Positions 43,443 to 53,335 of a stretch of 64,000 nucleotides of DNA are shown one piece after another (position 1 is the first letter of the stretch; each line of letters starts with the position of its first letter). This DNA comes from Leisingera sp. SS27 (GTDB lineage: Bacteria > Pseudomonadota > Alphaproteobacteria > Rhodobacterales > Rhodobacteraceae), in the NCBI RefSeq assembly GCF_028368855.1, contig NZ_JAQNCY010000003.1, positions 343,848 to 407,847 on the forward strand, read 5' to 3'. The translations under genes were made by a program, and so were the position numbers. Under the pieces are notes generated by a model that worked only from the letters and a program-made list of their open reading frames with translations, was not told the origin of the DNA and searched no databases.

Positions 43443-44228
43443 ATGTCACGCGTCACCACCGGCTACAAAGACCGCATCGCCTATGTCACGCTTGCCCGCC
43501 CGGACAAGCACAATGCGCTCGACGAGGAGATGATCGAAGGCATCATCGCGGCAGGCCAGGAGGTTGCAGACTCGGATGCCCGCGCGGTGGTGCTGTCGGG
43601 CGCGGGGGCCAGTTTCTGCGCAGGTCTCGACATGGCCGCATTGGCCAGTTTTGCACAGCGTGACCTCAGCACCCTGATCATGGAACGCACCCACCACGAC
43701 GCCAACGCCTTTCAGGAGGTGGCAATGATCTGGCGCCGGGTGCCGGTGCCGGTGATCGCGGCCATTCACGGCGCCTGTTTCGGCGGCGGCCTGCAGATCG
43801 CGCTCGGCGCCGACATCCGTATCGCCCACCCTGAGGCCAGGCTCTCGGTGATGGAGATGAAATGGGGCCTCATCCCCGACATGGGCGGCATGGCGCTGTT
43901 GCCGCGGCTGCTGCGCTCGGACGTGCTGCGCCGCCTCACCTGGACGGCGGAAAAGGTGGAGGCGCCGCAGGCGCTCGACTGGGGGCTGGTCACCGAGCTT
44001 GCGGGCAACCCGCTCAGCCGCGCCAATGAGCTGGCGCATGAAATCGCCGCAAAAAGCCCCTCTGCGGTGCGCGCTGCCAAACGGCTCATTGCCTATGCTG
44101 AATCCGGCGCCTCCCAGGCAGAGGTGCTGCTGCGCGAAAGCGCCGAACAGCTGGATCTGATCGGCAAACCCGACCAGATCGAGGCGGTGGCGGCGCAGCT
44201 GCAAAAACGCCCGCCGGAGTTCACCTGA
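43443..44228 (+). CDS. Enoyl-CoA hydratase/isomerase family protein
   Basis: A 261-residue crotonase. VTLARPDKHNALDEEMI and VLSGAGASFCAGLDMAAL provide the CoA and oxyanion-hole elements, and AAIHGACFGGGLQIALGADIRIAHPEARLSVMEMKWGLIPDMGG is the signature block. The second catalytic position reads K-W-G-L-I-P-D, with Asp at the usual Glu/Asp site, so it could be a hydratase or an isomerase. Substrate chain length cannot be read. Confidence 0.9.
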   Translation: MSRVTTGYKDRIAYVTLARPDKHNALDEEMIEGIIAAGQEVADSDARAVVLSGAGASFCAGLDMAALASFAQRDLSTLIMERTHHDANAFQEVAMIWRRVPVPVIAAIHGACFGGGLQIALGADIRIAHPEARLSVMEMKWGLIPDMGGMALLPRLLRSDVLRRLTWTAEKVEAPQALDWGLVTELAGNPLSRANELAHEIAAKSPSAVRAAKRLIAYAESGASQAEVLLRESAEQLDLIGKPDQIEAVAAQLQKRPPEFT

Positions 44229-44724
44229 CAGGCCGCACCGGGGTTGCCGGACCGCGGCCCCGGCGGGGGCGCCTTCTGCTGCGCGGCTGCCCCGAATCCG
44301 CGCTCCCGCCGGTTTCATCTTTCCCCAAATACTCATGCCTTGCCCCCCGCCATCCGGTGCCGCCGGCGGGGGGGGATGCGCCGCCGCCGCAACAGGCGTT
44401 TACGCTCCGGTAACGCTTTTGGATTCTGCAACAGCGGAATTTCGCCAAATTGTCTGGAAACCTCTTTCCGCAGGCGGGAAACCGCCGCCTGCCGGCGGGA
44501 AAATGCCGCGTAAAACCAGCGCCAATTCCCGTTAACGTCTTAGTAACATCTGGGCGCGAATTCTGCCTTCAGCAGGGCGCAACAATGGCCAATCCAGCAT
44601 CTGGAATTCTGCTGACCGGCGGCCCGGCGGGCCACTGGATGGCTGCGTGCACCCTGGCGAACTGCAATAGAACCGGCGGCGGCAAGGACGCACCGCAGCC
44701 GGACTTCAGAAAGGAGTGAGGCTG
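44229..44724. other. 496-bp intergenic region, no clear gene
   Basis: No convincing reading frame. It contains a hairpin with a GAAA loop (GCAGGCGG at 44470-44477 pairing with a slightly bulged CCGCCGCCTGC at 44482-44492) and a more A/T-rich stretch near 44530 that may be the promoter for the next gene. Frames running through it have no start or base-composition support. Confidence 0.5.
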
Positions 44725-44922
44725 ATGCAACTGGTGCAGAAAAAGTGGTTCATCCTGTTTGAAAGCGGCGGCCTGCTGTCCCGGACCGGGGACCGGATCA
44801 CCTATTTTTACGACGAGGCGCTGAGCTTCGGAAACCGCGAGGAGGCGCAGCGCTATCTGGCAGTGAACGAGAACAAGGTCAGCTATACGGGGCTGCGCCC
44901 CTCGCTGACCCAGGCGGCGTGA
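44725..44922 (+). CDS. Small conserved-looking protein, 65 aa
   Basis: A 65-residue protein (MQLVQKKWFILFESGGLLSR first). The aromatic and charged pattern suggests a small globular domain. AAGGAG lies nine bases before the ATG at 44725, while a GTG at 44716 is too close to that site. Its stop overlaps the possible GTG start of the next frame (GTGA), a sign of translational coupling. No family is recognised. Confidence 0.65.
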   Translation: MQLVQKKWFILFESGGLLSRTGDRITYFYDEALSFGNREEAQRYLAVNENKVSYTGLRPSLTQAA

Positions 44923-45197
44923 GCGGGTGGCTCGCCGCCAGCCGCACGGCGGAACGGCTTGCTGTCAGCGACGGAAAGATGCCTAGGTCTGCACGCTGGC
45001 TGCTGGCGCTGACGGGGGTGGTGATCTCCGCCTCGGCGCTGATCTTCTGGGTCTGGCTTGGCGGTGCCGGACAGGCGCCGGAGGACCAGCCGGGATGGTT
45101 CACCCTCACCGCGCTGCGCTTCTTCTGGCTGCCCTTCCTCAGCGGTGCGGGGCTGGTGCTGGCGGTTTGCTGCGCCGGGCGCAGCAACGGCTGCTAG
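44919..45197 (+). CDS. Small two-helix membrane protein
   Basis: Up to 92 residues from the GTG at 44919 overlapping the previous stop, or 72 from the ATG at 44979 (MPRSARWLLALTGVVISASA). Two hydrophobic helices are predicted (ALTGVVISASALIFWVWLGG and FFWLPFLSGAGLVLAVCCAG). No family recognised; coding status is likely but not certain. Confidence 0.5.
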   Translation: MSGWLAASRTAERLAVSDGKMPRSARWLLALTGVVISASALIFWVWLGGAGQAPEDQPGWFTLTALRFFWLPFLSGAGLVLAVCCAGRSNGC

Positions 45198-45217
45198 AAC
45201 CGCTTGCCGAAACGGAT

Positions 45218-45247
45218 AAGGCCGCGCCCGGGTGCAGGCGCGGCCTT
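45218..45247. terminator. Hairpin terminator between convergent genes
   Basis: An 11-bp perfect stem, AAGGCCGCGCC / GGCGCGGCCTT (45218-45228 and 45237-45247), followed by CTCATTTTC on the plus strand. It lies between the small membrane protein gene and fba. Confidence 0.7.
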
Positions 45248-45275
45248 CTCATTTTCACAACTGACAGTCCAGCTT

Positions 45276-46178
45276 TTACAGCGATGCGTCGTAGATCTTG
45301 CCGATGTTGGCACCCAGCGCCGCATCGTATTCTTCATCGGACATGGCCACGTTCAGCCCTTCGGTCAGCGCACGGCTGAAGGAGGCGATCATCTTGGCGT
45401 TCTGCGACAGGCGCGCGCAGGCGTCGTCGGTGGTGTATCCGCCCGACAGCGCCACAACCCGGACCACATTGGCGTGATCGGCCAGATCATCGTACAGACC
45501 TGCCTGGGATGGAATAGTCAGCTTCAGCGCCACTTTGCTGTCTGCCGGCAGGGCGTCCAGCTGCGCCTTGATCTCTGCCTTCAGCAGCACTTCGGCCTCG
45601 GCTTTGGTGGCAGAATTGATGTCCACTTCCGGCTCGATGATCGGCACCAGGCCCGCGGCAACGATCTGCTGGCCCACTTCGAACTGCTGGGCGACAACCG
45701 CCTTGATGCCTTCCGCATTGGCTTCCTTGACAACCGAGCGCATCTTGGTGCCGAAGATGCCCTTGGTGCAGGCGCGCGCCAGCAGCGCATCGAGCTCCGG
45801 CATCGGCTTCATCATCTGCACGCCTTCGGCCTCATCGGCCAGGCCCTTGTCCACCTTCAGGAACGGCACCACGCCGCAGTTGCCCCACAGGAAGTCCGCA
45901 GTCGGCTTGCCGTCGATCTCGCCGTCCATGGTTTTCTCGAACAGGATCGCACCCAGGATGCGCTCCTTGCCGAAGCTCGGCGAGGTGATGATGCGGGTGC
46001 GCATCTTGTGGATCTCGGCGAACATCTCGTCATCGCCGGAGTAGGCGTCTTCGTTCACGCCATAAAGCGCCAGCGCCTTCGGGGTCGAGCCACCGGACTG
46101 GTCCAGCGCGGCAATGAAGCCCTTGCCGGTTGCGATACGGTCGAGTTGTTCCTGATGAACGGAAGCGTCTTTGGCCAT
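45276..46178 (-). CDS. fda: Fructose-bisphosphate aldolase, class I
   Basis: A 300-residue Schiff-base aldolase of the short bacterial class I type, cleaving fructose-1,6-bisphosphate in glycolysis and gluconeogenesis. [19 protein letters not shown] near the N-terminus, the Glu-rich IIEPEVDI segment and the Schiff-base lysine in [14 protein letters not shown] are diagnostic, and [16 protein letters not shown] binds phosphate. The end motif IGKIYDASL is typical. It is monocistronic. Confidence 0.95.
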   Translation of the reverse strand: MAKDASVHQEQLDRIATGKGFIAALDQSGGSTPKALALYGVNEDAYSGDDEMFAEIHKMRTRIITSPSFGKERILGAILFEKTMDGEIDGKPTADFLWGNCGVVPFLKVDKGLADEAEGVQMMKPMPELDALLARACTKGIFGTKMRSVVKEANAEGIKAVVAQQFEVGQQIVAAGLVPIIEPEVDINSATKAEAEVLLKAEIKAQLDALPADSKVALKLTIPSQAGLYDDLADHANVVRVVALSGGYTTDDACARLSQNAKMIASFSRALTEGLNVAMSDEEYDAALGANIGKIYDASL

Positions 46179-46258
46179 AATGCGTCACTCTTCTTTGGAA
46201 TGGTCTGTCTTGGCGCTGTCTATAGCGCGAATCTGCCGGGAAACAACGGGGTGTTGCG

Positions 46259-46591
46259 CTAACGGAAGAAGGATTTCCGCGCATCCCGCGCCATGTTGTA
46301 GCGCATTTCCAGATCCGAGATCCGTGCCATCGCCGCCTTGCGCGCTTCCGGATCCGTCAATCCGGAATATTCCCGGCGCGCAGCGGCCAGCTGCTCCTTC
46401 AGCCCGAACTCCTCCGGCACCACGCCGGCCTGTGCCATGATCCGCATGCCAGCGGCCAGCCCGGCGTCCACATGCGCCTCGCTGCTGCGGTCGGGCAGGG
46501 GCTTGCCTTCGCCTTCCAGCCCCTGCAGCTTGCCCTCGGCCTGTGCCTTGGTCAGCTGGCGCTCAATCAGGTTGCGGAAGGCGCGGATCAT
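46259..46591 (-). CDS. DUF1992 (DnaJ-C28-like) domain protein
   Basis: A 110-residue protein made almost entirely of the DUF1992 domain: IERQLTKAQAEGKLQGLEGEGKPLPD, followed by GLAAGMRIMAQAGVVPEEFGLKEQL. This domain also occurs in eukaryotic DNAJC28 proteins without a J domain. Function unknown. It lies between fda and the MocR regulator on the same strand. Confidence 0.88.
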   Translation of the reverse strand: MIRAFRNLIERQLTKAQAEGKLQGLEGEGKPLPDRSSEAHVDAGLAAGMRIMAQAGVVPEEFGLKEQLAAARREYSGLTDPEARKAAMARISDLEMRYNMARDARKSFFR

Positions 46592-46632
46592 GCGGGCTCC
46601 TGTGGTTGCGGCAGCAGCATATCAGCCGCGGC

Positions 46633-48003
46633 TCAGCCCAGCCAGTCCTTGCGGGTGACGGCGTCGTTCAGCGCCAGCAGATCCTCGCGCAGATCCGCCA
46701 GTGTGACCGGCCCGCCCAGGCACACCCGCACCGCTTCTGCCGGCAGGCCCGAAACCGTGAAGGCATCGCTGGGCATAATGCCGATCTGGCGGCCTGCCAT
46801 GCGGCCCATCACCTCGGCCCGGCTGGTGCCGCGCGGCAGGGTCAGCCACAGGTTGAAGGCCAGCGGATCGCTCTCGATGAAACACTCCTGCAGCACCTCA
46901 GCCGCCAGTGCCTGCCGCTGGGCCGCGGCCTTGCGGATGAACCGCTGGATCTCTGCCGCGGTGCCATCTTCGATCCAGCGGCCCAGAAGCGCCAGGTTCA
47001 AGGGCGACACCATCACATGCATCGACCGGAGCGCCTGGCTGAACTGCCCCAGCAGTGCGCGTTTGGGCACCGTGGTATAGGCCAGCCGCAGCCCGGCGCC
47101 GAAGCATTTGGAGAGACCGGCGATGTGCCAGCCCAGGCCGGGGATCAGGCTGCTGACCGCCGCTGGCGCGCCATTGTCGACAAAGCAATAGGCGTCATCC
47201 TCGATCAGCGGCAGCTCATGTTTCTGCAGCACCGCGGCAATCTCCTGCCGCCGCTTGGCCGGAATGGTCCGCGTGGTGGGGTTCTGCAGAGTGGGATTGA
47301 GGTAGAGCGCCGCAGGCCAGTCGCCGGTGATGGCCTTTTCCAGCGCCTCCGGCAGGATGCCGTCCTTGTCGCTTGCCAGCCCGATCAGCCGCACGCCTAG
47401 CCGCGCCGCGATGGAGCGCAGCCCGGGATAAGTCACCTCCTCGCACAGCACAGCGGACCCCGGCTCGCACAGCACCGTCAGGATCGCATAGAGGCTGGCA
47501 TGGGCGCCGGGGGTGATCACCAGCCGGTCCGGGGCGCAGTCCAGCCCGTTGGCCTGCATCCACTCTGCCGCGATGGCCCGGTCCTGCGGACTGCCGGTCA
47601 CCGACTGGTAGCGCAGCAGCGGCACCATGTTGGCGGCGACATGCTCCAGCCCCTTTTGCATCCGTGCCAGCAGGGCTGGGTCATCCGGTTCCGGCGGCAT
47701 GTTCATCATCGGATCTTCCTCCAGCGCCCGGCGCGGGTCGGGGCGCTCCGGCAGCGCGTCCAGGGCTCTTACAAATGTGCCGCGGCCGACAAAGCTCTCG
47801 ATATAGCCGCGCCGCACCGCCTCGGCATAGCCGCGCGACACGGTGGAGAAATCCACCCCCAGCTCTTGCGCCACCCGCCGCTGCGGCGGCAGCCGGTCGC
47901 CGGGCGCCAGCACGCCTGCGTCGACGTCGGCGCCGATCGCCTCGGCCAGCTCGATATAGCGCGGCCGGGCGCCGTCCAGACGGGCAGGGGTCCAGTGTGT
48001 CAT
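46633..48003 (-). CDS. MocR-family (GntR-aminotransferase) regulator
   Basis: A 456-residue regulator with an N-terminal GntR winged helix (RPRYIELAEAIGADVDAGVLAPGDRLPPQRRVAQELGVDFSTVSRGYAEAVRRGYIESF, about residues 13-70) and a fold-type I aminotransferase domain (DRLVITPGAHASLYAILT, NPTLQNPTTRTIP, IEDDAYCFV and the PLP lysine in AGLSKCFGAGLRL). MocR proteins sense PLP or amino acids. It is divergent from a DUF983 gene with a palindromic operator between, which it probably binds. Confidence 0.92.
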   Translation of the reverse strand: MTHWTPARLDGARPRYIELAEAIGADVDAGVLAPGDRLPPQRRVAQELGVDFSTVSRGYAEAVRRGYIESFVGRGTFVRALDALPERPDPRRALEEDPMMNMPPEPDDPALLARMQKGLEHVAANMVPLLRYQSVTGSPQDRAIAAEWMQANGLDCAPDRLVITPGAHASLYAILTVLCEPGSAVLCEEVTYPGLRSIAARLGVRLIGLASDKDGILPEALEKAITGDWPAALYLNPTLQNPTTRTIPAKRRQEIAAVLQKHELPLIEDDAYCFVDNGAPAAVSSLIPGLGWHIAGLSKCFGAGLRLAYTTVPKRALLGQFSQALRSMHVMVSPLNLALLGRWIEDGTAAEIQRFIRKAAAQRQALAAEVLQECFIESDPLAFNLWLTLPRGTSRAEVMGRMAGRQIGIMPSDAFTVSGLPAEAVRVCLGGPVTLADLREDLLALNDAVTRKDWLG

Positions 48004-48066
48004 CGCCGGGTCTCCGAGGGGTCATTGTATCGTGATTGATTGGTTCAATGCAGGAGTGCGGCAATA

Positions 48067-48100
48067 AATGCAATATCAATGTTTGCATATTGATTGCATT
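48067..48100. promoter_or_regulatory. Palindromic operator, likely MocR site
   Basis: AATGCAATATCAAT (48067-48080) and ATTGATTGCATT (48089-48100) form an inverted repeat with a two-base difference, in an A/T-rich pocket 64 nt before the MocR start. More ATTG/CAAT half-sites lie on both sides (near 48033-48049 and 48101-48104), as expected for MocR multi-site operators. Confidence 0.65.
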
Positions 48101-48148
48101 CAATCCGGGAATCGCGTTATCAGGCAGCGGAACCCAAGGAGACGCGCG

Positions 48149-48529
48149 ATGACCCATGCGGACGTTCTGGACGAGACCCAGCGGGAGCTGAAACCGGCCC
48201 TGCTGAAGGGGCTGCGGCTGCGCTGCCCGAATTGCGGCGGCGGCAAGCTGCTGCACAGCTACCTGAAGGTGAACGACAGCTGCACCGAATGCGGTCAGGA
48301 GCTGCATCACCAGCGCGCCGATGACGGCCCGGCCTATCTGACCATTCTGGTGGTGGGCCACATCCTCGGCTTTGCGCTGCACATCGTCTATACCCAGCTG
48401 CGCCCGGACCCCTGGACGCTGGCGATCATCATGTCGGTGATCACTGTCGGGGCATCGCTCTTGATGCTGCCGCGGATGAAGGGGCTGGTGGTGGCCTATC
48501 AATGGGCCAAGCGGATGCACGGTTTCTGA
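48149..48529 (+). CDS. DUF983 membrane protein
   Basis: A 126-residue protein with an N-terminal zinc-ribbon-like region (LRCPNCGGGKLLHSYLKVNDSCTECGQEL, two CxxC pairs) and two membrane helices (YLTILVVGHILGFALHIVYT and LAIIMSVITVGASLLMLP). It matches the DUF983 layout, common in alphaproteobacteria and without a known role. The start at 48149 follows AAGGAG. It is divergent from the MocR gene and may be its target. A terminator follows. Confidence 0.9.
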   Translation: MTHADVLDETQRELKPALLKGLRLRCPNCGGGKLLHSYLKVNDSCTECGQELHHQRADDGPAYLTILVVGHILGFALHIVYTQLRPDPWTLAIIMSVITVGASLLMLPRMKGLVVAYQWAKRMHGF

Positions 48530-48557
48530 GCCGCCAGGAGCCAATCAATCAAAATGC

Positions 48558-48585
48558 AAAAGGCGGGCCAGCAGCCCGCCTTTTT
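48558..48585 (+). terminator. Terminator after DUF983 gene
   Basis: Stem AAAAGGCGGGC / GCCCGCCTTTT (48558-48568 and 48574-48584) with a T5 run. Confidence 0.9.
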
Positions 48586-48685
48586 CTGTTCTCTCCCAGC
48601 GCCGCGCAGCGGCGCCGGGCCCAACGGGATGGATCAATCTGCGATTGATCCGGGACGGGCGGGAGAGCCCGGCCTGCTTGGGGTG

Positions 48686-49510
48686 TCAGTTTTCAAACAC
48701 TGTGCCCTTGCGCTGCTTCATAGCTTTCACACGGCGCTGGAACTCATTTGCGTCCCTGACTCCCTCCCTCACGATCAAGGCCAGCTTGCGGATCTTCTTT
48801 TCCATCTTCCCCTGCAGAAGCTGGGTGAATTCAACGAGTTCCTTCAAGCCGTTCTTAAAATCAGCTTCGTTCGCGTCAATGGCTTTGTTCAGCTTTTTCA
48901 GCTGTTTCGCTTCCGTGTCGGAAATCGTTTTGGCGCGGCGCTTCTCATCCAGCGGGTCTGAAATTTCTCTGAGCCTGATCAGATTCTGGTTGATTTCAGA
49001 GATACGGCTGATGCCGGCATTGGAAAATTTTTTCAAGGCCTCGTGCAGGGCCTCAGCGGATGCCAGTGCCGTCTCTGCCTGCTTTGGGTCTCCGACACAG
49101 TATCCTTTCACATAGTTTGCCTTGTACTTGTCAAAATCTTTTTGGAACCTGTCGAGCGCACTTCCGACGGCTTTGCCGCTTTTCTTCACCACGCTGTTCT
49201 CGGAGGCATTTGCGCATTTGACAAGTGCCCGCCATTCCTTGTTGTAAACCGTTGTGAGGGGGCTTTTAGAGATGGCGATTTCGCTGTCGAATTGCGATTT
49301 GAATTTTTGCAGCATTTTTCTGCCCTCGTCTCCGAACATAAAGTTGAGCGAGTACTTGTATTCCTTGAGAACGGCCTTCTCTTCTTTTCCGACCGCCTTC
49401 TCGAGGGCGTCCCATGCCTTCACAACGTGTGAAAATTTCTTGTTGCCCTGACCCAGCTCTCTCAGCGCTGTCTCGTATTCTTTCCGCAGCTGTTCGGCGG
49501 TTTTCGCCAT
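48686..49510 (-). CDS. Lys-rich coiled-coil protein of unknown function
   Basis: A 274-residue, strongly basic and helical protein (many K and E, for example MAKTAEQLRKEYETALRELG at the start). Extended heptad-like regions run from about 140 to 245, with no membrane segment or enzymatic motif. GC content is about 50%, well below the flanking genes, suggesting an accessory origin. It stands alone between convergent DUF983 and pyrG. A large-scale structural or binding role is possible, but there is no evidence for one. Confidence 0.7.
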   Translation of the reverse strand: MAKTAEQLRKEYETALRELGQGNKKFSHVVKAWDALEKAVGKEEKAVLKEYKYSLNFMFGDEGRKMLQKFKSQFDSEIAISKSPLTTVYNKEWRALVKCANASENSVVKKSGKAVGSALDRFQKDFDKYKANYVKGYCVGDPKQAETALASAEALHEALKKFSNAGISRISEINQNLIRLREISDPLDEKRRAKTISDTEAKQLKKLNKAIDANEADFKNGLKELVEFTQLLQGKMEKKIRKLALIVREGVRDANEFQRRVKAMKQRKGTVFEN

Positions 49511-49630
49511 GTTAATATCCCCCTTACCTTCCGGCCCTCATAAGCAGGCGGTACGGGCCGGTGACTTGTTAACCATAATGCTGAAAGCTTAGCGGGCGCA
49601 TCCGGCCGCGGTCAACATGGCCCCGGGAAA

Positions 49631-49662
49631 AGAAAAGGGCGCCGGCTGATGTGCCCGCGCCC
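49631..49662 (-). terminator. Terminator of pyrG
   Basis: Stem GGGCGC / GCGCCC (49637-49642 and 49657-49662), followed on the minus strand by TTTTCTTTTC, 26 nt past the pyrG stop. Confidence 0.8.
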
Positions 49663-49687
49663 TCAGTTCCAGGTGCTTTGCTGCTTG

Positions 49688-51331
49688 TCAGACCAGCCGC
49701 GAGGCGTCCTTGGCCGCGCGCACGAAATCGTCAAACAGCGGGTGCGGCGCGAAGGGCTTGGACTTTAGCTCCGGGTGGAACTGCACGCCGATGAACCACG
49801 GGTGGTCGGTCCACTCCACGATCTCCGGCAGGCGGCCGTCCGGCGACATGCCGGAGAAGCTGAGGCCGCATTTTTCCAGCTGTTCCTGATACTTGGTGTC
49901 TACCTCATAGCGGTGGCGGTGGCGTTCCTCGATGTGGGTGCTGCCATAGACTTCCGCCACTTTGGAGCCTTCGGTCAGCGCCGCGTCATAGGCGCCCAGA
50001 CGCATGGTGCCGCCCTTGTCGTCACCGACCTTGCGCTCGACGGTCATGTTGCCCTGCACCCATTCCTTCAGGTGATAGACAACCGGTTCAAAGCGTTTCT
50101 TGCCGGCCTCGTGGTCGAACTCCTCGGAGCCCGCCTCGGAGATGCCCGCCACGTTGCGCGCGGCTTCGATCACCGCCATCTGCATGCCGAGGCAGATGCC
50201 GAGATACGGCACCTTGTTCTCGCGCGCGTACTGGGCCGCCTTGATCTTGCCCTCGGTGCCGCGCTCGCCAAAGCCGCCCGGCACCAGAATCGCGTGGTAG
50301 CCCTGCAGGTAGGGGGCGGCGTCTTCCTTGTCGAACAGCTCGGCATCGACCCACTCGATCTTGACCTTCACCCGGTTCGACATGCCGCCGTGGGTCAGCG
50401 CCTCGGCGATGGATTTATAGGCATCTTCCAGCTGGGTGTATTTGCCGACGATGGCCACCCGCACTTCGCCCTCGGGATTGTAGATGCGGTCCGCCACATC
50501 TTCCCAGCGGGCCAGGTTCGGTTTCGGGGCGGGGGAGATGCCGAAGGCATCCAGCACCGCCTGGTCGAGGCCTTCGCGGTGGTAGGCCAGCGGCGCCTCG
50601 TAGATGGATTTCAGATCCTGCGCGGCAATCACAGAGTCAGCCCGCACGTTGCAGAACAGTGCCAGCTTCTCGCGTTCCTTCACGGGGATCGGGCCCTCAG
50701 AGCGGCAGACCAGGATGTCGGGCGCCAGGCCGATGGAGCGCAGCTCCTTAACGGAGTGCTGGGTCGGCTTGGTCTTCAGCTCGCCGGAGGCCTTGATGTA
50801 CGGGAGCAGCGTCAGGTGCATGAAGATGCATTCGCCGCGCGGCTTGTCCTGGGCGAACTGGCGGATCGCCTCGAAGAAGGGCAGGCCCTCGATATCGCCA
50901 ACGGTGCCGCCGATCTCACAGAGCATGAAGTCGACCTCATCCTCGCCGATGGAGATGAAGTCCTTGATTTCGTTGGTGACGTGCGGAATGACCTGAATGG
51001 TCTTGCCGAGGTAGTCTCCGCGGCGCTCCTTCTCCAGCACGTTGGTGTAGATGCGGCCCGAGGAGATCGAGTCGGTCTTGCGCGCCGGAACACCTGTGAA
51101 ACGCTCGTAATGGCCGAGGTCGAGATCGGTCTCGGCGCCGTCGTCGGTCACGAACACTTCGCCGTGCTCGAACGGGCTCATGGTGCCCGGATCGACGTTC
51201 AGATAGGGGTCCAGCTTGCGCAGCCGGACAGAGTAGCCCCGCGCCTGCAGAAGGGCGCCCAGTGCAGCGGATGCCAGGCCTTTGCCCAGGGATGAAACAA
51301 CACCGCCAGTGATGAAGATAAAACGCGCCAT
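49688..51331 (-). CDS. pyrG: CTP synthase
   Basis: A 547-residue enzyme that aminates UTP to CTP using glutamine. The synthetase domain starts [20 protein letters not shown] (P-loop) and carries [40 protein letters not shown]. The class I glutaminase domain (from about residue 300) has [13 protein letters not shown] with the nucleophile Cys and the catalytic HPE in [10 protein letters not shown]. It is downstream of secG on the same strand, as in many alphaproteobacteria. Confidence 0.98.
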   Translation of the reverse strand: MARFIFITGGVVSSLGKGLASAALGALLQARGYSVRLRKLDPYLNVDPGTMSPFEHGEVFVTDDGAETDLDLGHYERFTGVPARKTDSISSGRIYTNVLEKERRGDYLGKTIQVIPHVTNEIKDFISIGEDEVDFMLCEIGGTVGDIEGLPFFEAIRQFAQDKPRGECIFMHLTLLPYIKASGELKTKPTQHSVKELRSIGLAPDILVCRSEGPIPVKEREKLALFCNVRADSVIAAQDLKSIYEAPLAYHREGLDQAVLDAFGISPAPKPNLARWEDVADRIYNPEGEVRVAIVGKYTQLEDAYKSIAEALTHGGMSNRVKVKIEWVDAELFDKEDAAPYLQGYHAILVPGGFGERGTEGKIKAAQYARENKVPYLGICLGMQMAVIEAARNVAGISEAGSEEFDHEAGKKRFEPVVYHLKEWVQGNMTVERKVGDDKGGTMRLGAYDAALTEGSKVAEVYGSTHIEERHRHRYEVDTKYQEQLEKCGLSFSGMSPDGRLPEIVEWTDHPWFIGVQFHPELKSKPFAPHPLFDDFVRAAKDASRLV

Positions 51332-51503
51332 ATGTGTTCGGCTGCCCCCGTGAGAAGTCAGAATTCAGCTGCCCGGCGGTGATTGGAATCAGTCCAAAAA
51401 CCGCAGCATCACGGGACTTCATATATAAAGGATTCGCACGAAATGCGCAAGGGAACCGCAAGATGCTGTTGCGGCTCCTAAAACCCTCTCAAGGTGTAGT
51501 GGA

Positions 51504-51872
51504 TCAGTCTGCGCTGGGAACCAGCGGAGCGTTGTCGCCTTCGGCGGGCGGCAGAAGATCGCTGCCCAGTGCCGGAACTGCAGGCGCCTCGCCGCTGTCC
51601 TGGGTTTGCGGTACGCCGATGCGGTCCGCAACAGAAGAGCCTGCGGATTTCTGCGCCGCCATGATGGTCAGGGTGATCGAGGTGCAGATGAAGGCGATGG
51701 CCAGAAGCCAGGTGATCTTGCCGAGCGCGGTTGCTGCCGCGCGGCCGGAGATTGCGCCGCCGCCACCGCCGCCGCCCATGCCCAGGCCGCCGCCTTCGGA
51801 GCGCTGCAACAGCACAACAGCGATCAGGCCGAGAGCCAGAAGAAGATGGATGATCAGAACAACGTTTTCCAT
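51504..51872 (-). CDS. secG: Protein translocase subunit SecG
   Basis: A 122-residue SecG. Two membrane helices ([20 protein letters not shown] and [20 protein letters not shown]) flank the glycine-rich cytosolic loop [19 protein letters not shown], and a long polar C-terminal tail (from about residue 80) is usual in Rhodobacteraceae. It completes the SecYEG channel in the inner membrane. The start at 51872 gives the first helix immediately. pyrG follows 172 nt downstream. Confidence 0.93.
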   Translation of the reverse strand: MENVVLIIHLLLALGLIAVVLLQRSEGGGLGMGGGGGGGAISGRAAATALGKITWLLAIAFICTSITLTIMAAQKSAGSSVADRIGVPQTQDSGEAPAVPALGSDLLPPAEGDNAPLVPSAD

Positions 51873-52046
51873 GGGTCCCTGCGGCGGTTGGCTAAGTACC
51901 GGGCGGTAAATAGGCAAGATTGCCCGGGGGGGCAAGGGCGGAGTTGGCCTGCAGCCGAGAACAGCGCCGGCAGTTCACGCAACGTGATTGTTTGCATCAG
52001 GAAACGTGACTGGACAGGGCGGCCCGCAGCGGCGCAGCATGGGCGT

Positions 52047-52661
52047 ATGCCTCATGACCATTCCGACCATCCGCACGCCCTTTTGCCGCCTGATCCTGCC
52101 CTGCGGGTGAAGGCGCTGGAGACGATTCTGACCGAGAAGGGCCTGATCGACCCCGCCGCGCTGGAGGAGATCATCGACACCTATCAGAACAGGATCGGCC
52201 CGCAGAACGGCGCCCGGGTGGTGGCCCGCGCCTGGAGCGATCCGGAGTTCAGGGCGGCGCTGCTGGCCGATGCGGATCCGGTGCTGGCGGAGCTGGGATA
52301 TTACGGCCGCCAGGGCGAGCATATGGTGGTGGTGGAGAATACGCTCCAGCAGCACAATATGGTCGTCTGCACCTTATGCAGCTGCTACCCGTGGCCTTTG
52401 CTGGGTATTCCGCCGGGCTGGTACAAATCCGATGCCTACCGCGCCCGCGCGGTGCGCGAGCCGCGCAAGGTTCTGGCGGAATTCGGGGTGACGCTGCCGC
52501 CGGAGACCGCGGTGCGGGTCTGGGATTCGACGGCAGAGGTCCGCTACCTGGTGCTGCCGATGCGGCCTGAAGGCACAGAAAGCCTTGGGGAAGATGAGCT
52601 GGCGGCGCTGGTCACCCGTGACAGTATGATCGGCACGGGATTGGCGAAGGTGCCGTCATGA
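52047..52661 (+). CDS. nthA: Nitrile hydratase alpha subunit, cobalt type
   Basis: A 204-residue alpha subunit; the enzyme hydrates nitriles to amides. The metal-claw motif is C108-T-L-C111-S-C113, and threonine after the first Cys is the hallmark of the Co(III) form (the Fe form has Ser). The following [15 protein letters not shown] is conserved. The N-terminal His-rich [10 protein letters not shown] may assist metal uptake. It is first in a three-gene operon with 4-bp ATGA overlaps. Start at 52047. Confidence 0.96.
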   Translation: MPHDHSDHPHALLPPDPALRVKALETILTEKGLIDPAALEEIIDTYQNRIGPQNGARVVARAWSDPEFRAALLADADPVLAELGYYGRQGEHMVVVENTLQQHNMVVCTLCSCYPWPLLGIPPGWYKSDAYRARAVREPRKVLAEFGVTLPPETAVRVWDSTAEVRYLVLPMRPEGTESLGEDELAALVTRDSMIGTGLAKVPS

Positions 52662-53335
52662 CCCGGGTGCATGACATGGGCGGGCGATTCGGCGATGGGC
52701 CGGTTAGCCCCGAGGCTGAGGACGCACCGGTCTTTGCCGAGGACTGGCACGCGCGCGCGCTGGCGGTGACGCTGGCCTGCGGGGCGCTGGGGCAATGGAA
52801 TATCGACACCTCGCGCCATGCGCGCGAGCGGCTGTCGCCCAAGGATTACACGCGGTTTTCCTACTATGAGAAATGGATTTCGGGACTTGCGGATCTTCTG
52901 GTCGAGAAGGGTGTGCTGACGCGCGACGACCTTGAGGGCAAGGGGGCTGCAGGGCTGCATGCGCTGGCGGAGCGGGCCCTGAAAGCGGAGAATGTGGCTG
53001 CCGCCCTGGCCAAGGGCGGACCTGCGGACCGCGCGGGCGGGCCTGCGCCGCTGTTCCATCCGGGGCAGGCGGTGCGGACGCGAATCCCCGGTGACAATAC
53101 GCTGGTGGCGGGCGGCCACACCCGGCTGCCGCAGTACGCCGTCGGGGCGCAGGGCTATATCCTGCGGCTGCATGGCACCCATGTGCTGCCCGACAGCAGC
53201 GCCCATGGGCTGGGCGAGGCGCCGGAGCCGCTCTATGCGGTGCGGTTTCATGCCAGCACCCTGTGGGCGCATGCCGAACACCCCGAGGACGAGGTGGTGC
53301 TGGACCTGTGGCAGAGCTATCTGGAGCCGCTATGA
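52658..53335 (+). CDS. nthB: Nitrile hydratase beta subunit
   Basis: A 225-residue beta subunit that completes the active site with conserved arginines. [18 protein letters not shown] opens it and [34 protein letters not shown] followed by [34 protein letters not shown] text (ending [13 protein letters not shown]) is the C-terminal SH3-like domain. It overlaps nthA and the accessory gene by 4 bp each, giving tight coupling. Confidence 0.95.
   Translation: MTRVHDMGGRFGDGPVSPEAEDAPVFAEDWHARALAVTLACGALGQWNIDTSRHARERLSPKDYTRFSYYEKWISGLADLLVEKGVLTRDDLEGKGAAGLHALAERALKAENVAAALAKGGPADRAGGPAPLFHPGQAVRTRIPGDNTLVAGGHTRLPQYAVGAQGYILRLHGTHVLPDSSAHGLGEAPEPLYAVRFHASTLWAHAEHPEDEVVLDLWQSYLEPL

Noticed and set aside
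44450..44719. An 89-codon frame in the gap before the small 65-aa gene
   Set aside because: No ribosome-binding site, odd composition, and it runs through a hairpin and a likely promoter.
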